Assembly: GCA_903643055.1 (NCBI GenBank)
Contig: CAHJWV010000078.1
Coordinates: forward strand, 1 to 9,438
Reading direction: 5' to 3'
Source of the DNA: Burkholderiales bacterium
GTDB lineage: Bacteria; Pseudomonadota; Gammaproteobacteria; Burkholderiales; Burkholderiaceae
Length of the DNA: 9,438 nt
The translations under genes and the position numbers were made by a program. This document shows positions 6,284 through 9,438 of this stretch, piece after piece. The stretch's first letter is position 1. The number at the start of each line of letters is the position of its first letter. The notes beneath the pieces are model-generated. The model searched no databases. It was not told the origin of the DNA and saw nothing but the letters and a program-made list of their open reading frames with translations.

Positions 6284-7410
6284 TTGAAGCGACGTCAATT
6301 CATTCGACTGGGCGCCGCTGCTGCGCCCAGCGGCCTGGCCTTGCCGGCGTGGGCCCAGGCGCCGAAGATTCTTCTCGGTCAATCGGCTGCCTTGACCGGT
6401 CCTGCAGGAGAACTCGGGCGGCGTTTCAAGGAAGGGGCTAACCTGGTCTTCGATCGCATCAATGCACGTGGCGGAGTGAATGGCCGGGTGATCGAGCTGC
6501 TCAGCATCGACGATGGCTACGAACCGGAGCGCTGTGCCGACAACACCCGCAAGCTGCTCGGCTCCGATGTTTTTTCGCTGTTTGGCTACGTCGGCACGCC
6601 GACCAGCCTGGCCGCGCTGCCGCTGGCATCGGCCGCAAACGTGCCTTTCTTTGCGCCGTTCAGTGGCGCCGAGGCTTTGCGCACGCCCTTCAATCGCCAG
6701 GTCTTTCATGTGCGGGCTTCTTACTTCGACGAGACGGCCGAGATCGTCAAACAGCTCATTGCGGTGAGCATGAAGCGCATCGCGGTGTTCTATCAAAACG
6801 ACAGCTACGGCAAGTCAGGGCTCGAGGGCGTCACGCGGGCGCTGGCAGCGCATGGGCTCAAGCCGGTCGGGGTGGGTACGGTCGAGCGAAACACCGTCGA
6901 TGTGGCCGGCGCGGTGAAGGCCATCATGGCCGAGCGGCCGGATGCCGTTGTGCAGATCAGCGCCTACAAGTCTTGTGCGGCGTTCGTGAGGGCGGCCGCA
7001 AGGTCGGGTTTGCCGGTGGCTTCTACAACGTGTCGTTCGTGGGTACGCAGGCCTTGATCAATGAACTCGGCGCAGATGCCCGCGGTGTGGTCGTGAGCCA
7101 GGTGATGCCGCTGCCCTTCAATGCAACCTCGCCGCTGGCGGGCGAGTATCTGGCCGCGGGCAAGTCGATGGGCGATGGGTTCGAACCGAACTACGGGGGA
7201 ATTGAAGGTTATGTGGCGGCGCGCGCCTTCGTGGAAGGCTTGCGCCGTGCCGGCAACAACCCGACGCCGTCGCATCTGATTCAAGGCCCGGAGTCGATGA
7301 ACGACTTCAACATCGGCGGCTTCTTTGTCGACTTCGGCCCGACCCAACATGCCGGCTCGAAGTTTGTCGACATGACCATCCTGACCGCCGAAGGCCGCGT
7401 TCGGCACTGA
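6284..7410 (+). pseudogene. Second ABC substrate-binding protein (LivK type), frameshifted tandem paralogue
   Basis: A close paralogue of the preceding gene, most positions identical or similar by eye. It starts at TTG 6284 with signal peptide (M)KRRQFIRLGAAAAPSGLALPAWAQ; KRRQFIR is Tat-like. The first frame runs through VVQISAYKSCAAFVRAA and then goes out of register, stopping at 7055-7057. Family-like sequence resumes at RKVGFAGGFYNVSFVGTQAL in the +1-shifted frame and runs to the stop at 7408-7410. The break is in GCGGCCGCAAG at 6992-7002. Adding one C (GCGGCCCGCAAG) restores AARKVGFAGG, matching EARKAGYGGT in copy one, and yields 375 codons, the same length as copy one. So a single base has been lost, either in the genome or as a sequencing error in a C run. 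If real, the product lacks most of its C-terminal half and should not work. Confidence 0.9.
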
Positions 7411-7473
7411 ACGCCGGCGGCGTGTGCCGCGGTTGCTCAGATTGCGGCGGGTAAACTGATTCTTCACCGCCAG

Positions 7474-7512
7474 GCCGCTCTCGCCACGAGCGAAGCGGCT
7501 CTCCGAGGAGCC
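7474..7512 (+). promoter_or_regulatory. Leader of the M20 gene with two competing hairpins and the ribosome binding site
   Basis: Hairpin A: GCCGCT (7474-7479) pairs with AGCGGC (7494-7499), with an inner CTCG-CCA-CGAG stem (7480-7490). Hairpin B: GGCTC (7497-7501) pairs with GAGCC (7508-7512), extended by one T-G pair around loop CCGA. The 3' arm of A overlaps the 5' arm of B, so they exclude each other. Hairpin B buries the Shine-Dalgarno GAGGAG (7505-7510), which lies nine bases before ATG 7520. This is the form of a translational switch, but such pairings can arise by chance in GC-rich DNA. Regulation is inferred. Confidence 0.4.
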
Positions 7513-7519
7513 TTGCGCC

Positions 7520-8722
7520 ATGCAGTTGATCGAATCCATCCTTGCCGACAGTGCCGCTGTCACCGCGATCCGACGTGACATTCACGCCCACCCCGAGCTG
7601 TGTTTTGAAGAAAAGCGCACCTCCGACCTGATCGCCCAGGCGCTCACCGACTGGGGCATTCCGATCCACCGCGGCCTGGGCACGACCGGCGTGGTCGGCA
7701 TCGTCAAAGGCATGGGCGGTAACAGCGCCCGCGCCGTGGGCCTGCGGGCCGACATCGATGCGCTGCCGATGACCGAGCACAACACCTTCGCGCACGCGAG
7801 CCGCCACGCCGGGAAGATGCACGCCTGCGGCCACGATGGCCACACCGCAATGCTGCTCGCCGCGGCCAAGCACTTCTCGAAGCACCGTGATTTCGACGGC
7901 ACGGTCTACCTCGTGTTCCAGCCGGCCGAAGAGGGCGGCGGCGGTGCGCGCGAGATGATCAAAGACGGTTTGTTCAAACTTTTCCCGATGGAGGCGATCT
8001 TCGGTGCGCACAACTGGCCGGGCATGAAGGTCGGGCAGTTCGCGCTGAAGAACGGGCCGTGCTTTGCATCGAGCAATGAATTCAAGATCGTGATCCGTGG
8101 CAAAGGCTCGCACGCCGCGATGCCGCACCTGGGCATCGACCCGGTGCCAATCGCCTGCCAGATGGTGCAGGGCTTCCAGACCATCATCACCCGCAACAAG
8201 CGGCCGATCGATCCGGGCGTGATCTCGGTGACGATGATCCATGCGGGCGAGGCGACCAACGTGGTGCCCGACAGCTGCGAGATCCAAGGCACCGTTCGCA
8301 CCTTCACGCTGGAGCTGCTCGACCTGATCGAAGCGCGCATGAAGGAGATGGCCGAGCACACCGCGGCGGCTTTCGGAGCGGCCTGCGAGTTCGAGTTCCA
8401 CCGCAACTACCCGCCCACGATCAACCACCTTGCCGAGACCGAGTTTGCGCGCGGCGTGATGACAGACGTGGTCGGTGCAGAGAACGTGCAGGAGTTCGAG
8501 CCGACGATGGGCGCCGAAGACTTCAGCTATTTCCTGCTCGAAAAGCCCGGCTGCTACTTCCTGATCGGCAATGGCGACGGCAGCCACCGCATCGGCGGGC
8601 ACGGCTTGGGGCCGTGCATGCTGCACAACCCCAGCTACGACTTCAATGACGACCTGATCCCGCTGGGTGCCACGCTGTGGGTGCAGCTGGCGCAGAAGTG
8701 GCTGGCGCAGCCGCGCCGCTGA
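7520..8722 (+). CDS. M20 family amidohydrolase (hippurate / N-acyl-L-amino acid hydrolase type)
   Basis: A 400-residue cytoplasmic metallohydrolase, full length for M20D enzymes, which cleave the amide bond of N-acyl amino acids such as hippurate or IAA conjugates. Motifs in order: IHAHPEL (21-27), GLRADIDALPM (74-84), HACGHDGHTAMLL (101-113), FQPAEEGGGGAREMI (133-147), GAHNWPG (162-168), RGKGSHAAMPHLGIDP (193-208), MGAEDFSYF (330-338) and LHNPSYDFND (368-377). Expected metal ligands are Cys103, His105, Glu138, His164 and His369; Glu137 is the likely catalytic base. The insertion carrying GSHAAMPH is the dimerisation domain. ATG 7520 has GAGGAG nine bases upstream. No signal peptide. It follows two amino-acid-type binding proteins and precedes an M14-like peptidase gene, which suggests catabolism of imported amino-acid derivatives; the true substrate is not known. 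Confidence 0.94.
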   Translation: MQLIESILADSAAVTAIRRDIHAHPELCFEEKRTSDLIAQALTDWGIPIHRGLGTTGVVGIVKGMGGNSARAVGLRADIDALPMTEHNTFAHASRHAGKMHACGHDGHTAMLLAAAKHFSKHRDFDGTVYLVFQPAEEGGGGAREMIKDGLFKLFPMEAIFGAHNWPGMKVGQFALKNGPCFASSNEFKIVIRGKGSHAAMPHLGIDPVPIACQMVQGFQTIITRNKRPIDPGVISVTMIHAGEATNVVPDSCEIQGTVRTFTLELLDLIEARMKEMAEHTAAAFGAACEFEFHRNYPPTINHLAETEFARGVMTDVVGAENVQEFEPTMGAEDFSYFLLEKPGCYFLIGNGDGSHRIGGHGLGPCMLHNPSYDFNDDLIPLGATLWVQLAQKWLAQPRR

Positions 8723-8751
8723 TCGCTGCCTTGGGCGTATGAATAAGGCGC

Positions 8752-8775
8752 CTCATGTCGTGACATTGACATGAG
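8752..8775. repeat. Inverted repeat with nested direct repeats between the M20 and DUF2817 genes
   Basis: CTCATGTC (8752-8759) and GACATGAG (8768-8775) are exact reverse complements eight bases apart. The spacer contains another GACAT, giving a tandem TGACAT-TGACAT (8761-8772) and a nested ATGTC-GT-GACAT palindrome (8755-8766). No T-run follows, which argues against a terminator. It lies in the 74-base gap before the DUF2817 gene and could be an operator for it, or an mRNA hairpin. Confidence 0.5.
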
Positions 8776-8796
8776 CTGATGCTGAGAATGAGCGGT

Positions 8797-9438
8797 ATGT
8801 CGAAGCCGATTTCTCCGGACGATGTACCGCCCCTGGCGGGTGACATCCATGCCTGTTTTTCTCAAACCTATGCGCAGGCGCGCGACCGCTTTCTCGCCGC
8901 TGCTGAACAGGCCGGCTTGTCGGTGCAAAGCCATGTGCACCCGCAGCGCGGGCGCGATGGCGAAGCCTTGGCGATGGATGTGGTGCTGGACGGTGCCATC
9001 GGTGCGCAACGCTTGCTGGTGCTCAGCAGCGCGTGCCACGGTGTGGAAGGTTTCTGCGGCTCGGGTGTTCAGATCGCGCTGCTGCGCGACCCCACCTGGC
9101 GCGACCGCGCCCGCGCGGCCAACGTGGCCGTGCTGTATCTCCACGCGTTGAACCCGCATGGTTTCTCATGGTGGCGGCGTGTCACGCACGAGAACGTCGA
9201 CCTGAACCGCAACTTCCAGGATTTCACCCGGGCGCTGCCGGCCAATCCCGGCTATGACCAATTGGCCGACTTGCTGGTGCCGGCGTCATGGCCGCCACCG
9301 TGGCACGAGAAGCTGGTGCTGGCCGCATTCATCTGCCGTCATGGCTACGCGGCATTGAAGCAGGCGGTTTCGGCGGGCCAGTACACCCATCCGCAAGGCC
9401 TGTTCTATGGCGGCGACGCGCCGACCTGGAGCCAGATC
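8797..9438 (+). CDS. DUF2817 family (M14-like) metallopeptidase, N-terminal part, cut by window end
   Basis: An open frame of 214 codons that runs off the window. It matches the DUF2817 family, related to M14 zinc carboxypeptidases. LLVLSSACHGVEGFCGSG (73-90) carries the HxxE zinc pair, His81 and Glu84. ALNPHGFSWWRRVTHENVDLNRNF (117-140) contains the conserved ALNPxGF and DLNRNF blocks; the Asn-Arg-Asn in the latter corresponds to the substrate carboxylate-binding region of M14 enzymes. The third zinc ligand would lie past the window end. No signal peptide is seen. The start is uncertain: in-frame ATGs at 8779, 8788 and 8797. I use 8797 because GAGA at 8784-8787 is nine bases upstream, but 8788 is nearly as good. 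The gene follows the M20 gene by 74 bases in the same direction. Activity is inferred from the family; its natural substrate is not established. Confidence 0.88.
   Translation, partial: MSKPISPDDVPPLAGDIHACFSQTYAQARDRFLAAAEQAGLSVQSHVHPQRGRDGEALAMDVVLDGAIGAQRLLVLSSACHGVEGFCGSGVQIALLRDPTWRDRARAANVAVLYLHALNPHGFSWWRRVTHENVDLNRNFQDFTRALPANPGYDQLADLLVPASWPPPWHEKLVLAAFICRHGYAALKQAVSAGQYTHPQGLFYGGDAPTWSQI

Noticed and set aside
6992..7002. Programmed ribosomal frameshift in the second binding-protein gene
   Set aside because: No slippery heptamer or downstream stimulatory structure stands out, and the intact paralogue has no shift here. A lost base is the simpler explanation.
7411..7440. Terminator after the frameshifted binding-protein gene
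   Set aside because: GCGGC-GTGT-GCCGC (7417-7430) is only a 5-bp stem and is followed by GGTTGCTC, not a T-run.
7433..7457. Promoter for the M20 gene from TTGCTC and TAAACT
   Set aside because: The spacer is only 13 bases, too short for a sigma-70 promoter.
7307..8626. 439-codon minus-strand ORF opposite the M20 gene
   Set aside because: It is antisense to a protein carrying all M20 motifs, with His/Arg-rich low-information composition typical of a shadow frame.

Overview
The window is GC-rich and densely coded, with a strong third-position GC bias that produces long shadow ORFs on opposite strands. The gene types point to a betaproteobacterium, probably of the order Burkholderiales: free-standing LivK-type substrate-binding proteins, a PHA-system protein, a bacterial acyl-CoA-binding protein, and a COG4324-type lipoprotein aminopeptidase. 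The species cannot be fixed from the sequence alone.

Layout, left to right. (1) 113-1084 (+): a GlxA-type AraC-family regulator with a DJ-1/PfpI-like N-terminal domain. It is followed by a gap holding three short direct repeats and a hairpin. (2) 1194-1448 (+): a small acyl-CoA-binding protein. (3) 1456-4915 (-): a compact three-gene operon that converges on the acyl-CoA-binding gene. In transcription order it encodes a cytoplasmic-type molybdopterin oxidoreductase, a lipoprotein zinc aminopeptidase that starts at TTG inside the previous stop (TTGA overlap), and a polyhydroxyalkanoic acid system protein 14 bases further on. (4) 4916-5032: an AT-rich divergent promoter region with a perfect 8+4+8 inverted repeat directly abutting a smaller palindrome. 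(5) 5033-6160 (+): an intact branched-chain-amino-acid-type ABC substrate-binding protein, closed by a clear intrinsic terminator. (6) 6284-7410 (+): a tandem paralogue with a TTG start that is split by a one-base deletion near 6995-6998. Restoring one C gives 375 codons, exactly the length of the first copy. (7) 7520-8722 (+): an M20 amidohydrolase of the hippurate/N-acyl-amino-acid hydrolase type, with a leader that can form two mutually exclusive hairpins. (8) 8797 to the window end (+): the N-terminal part of a DUF2817 (M14-like) metallopeptidase.

How the genes may work together is inference. The right half looks like uptake and hydrolysis of amino-acid derivatives: two periplasmic binding proteins, an N-acyl-amino-acid hydrolase and a carboxypeptidase-like enzyme. 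No permease or ATPase is present, so the binding proteins must use a transporter encoded elsewhere. The left half joins acyl-CoA and PHA functions with a molybdoenzyme whose substrate cannot be read from the sequence. I see no mobile element, CRISPR array, tRNA or rRNA. The most notable items are the frameshifted tandem paralogue, the divergent-promoter palindrome, the leader hairpins before the M20 gene, and the repeats before the acyl-CoA-binding gene.
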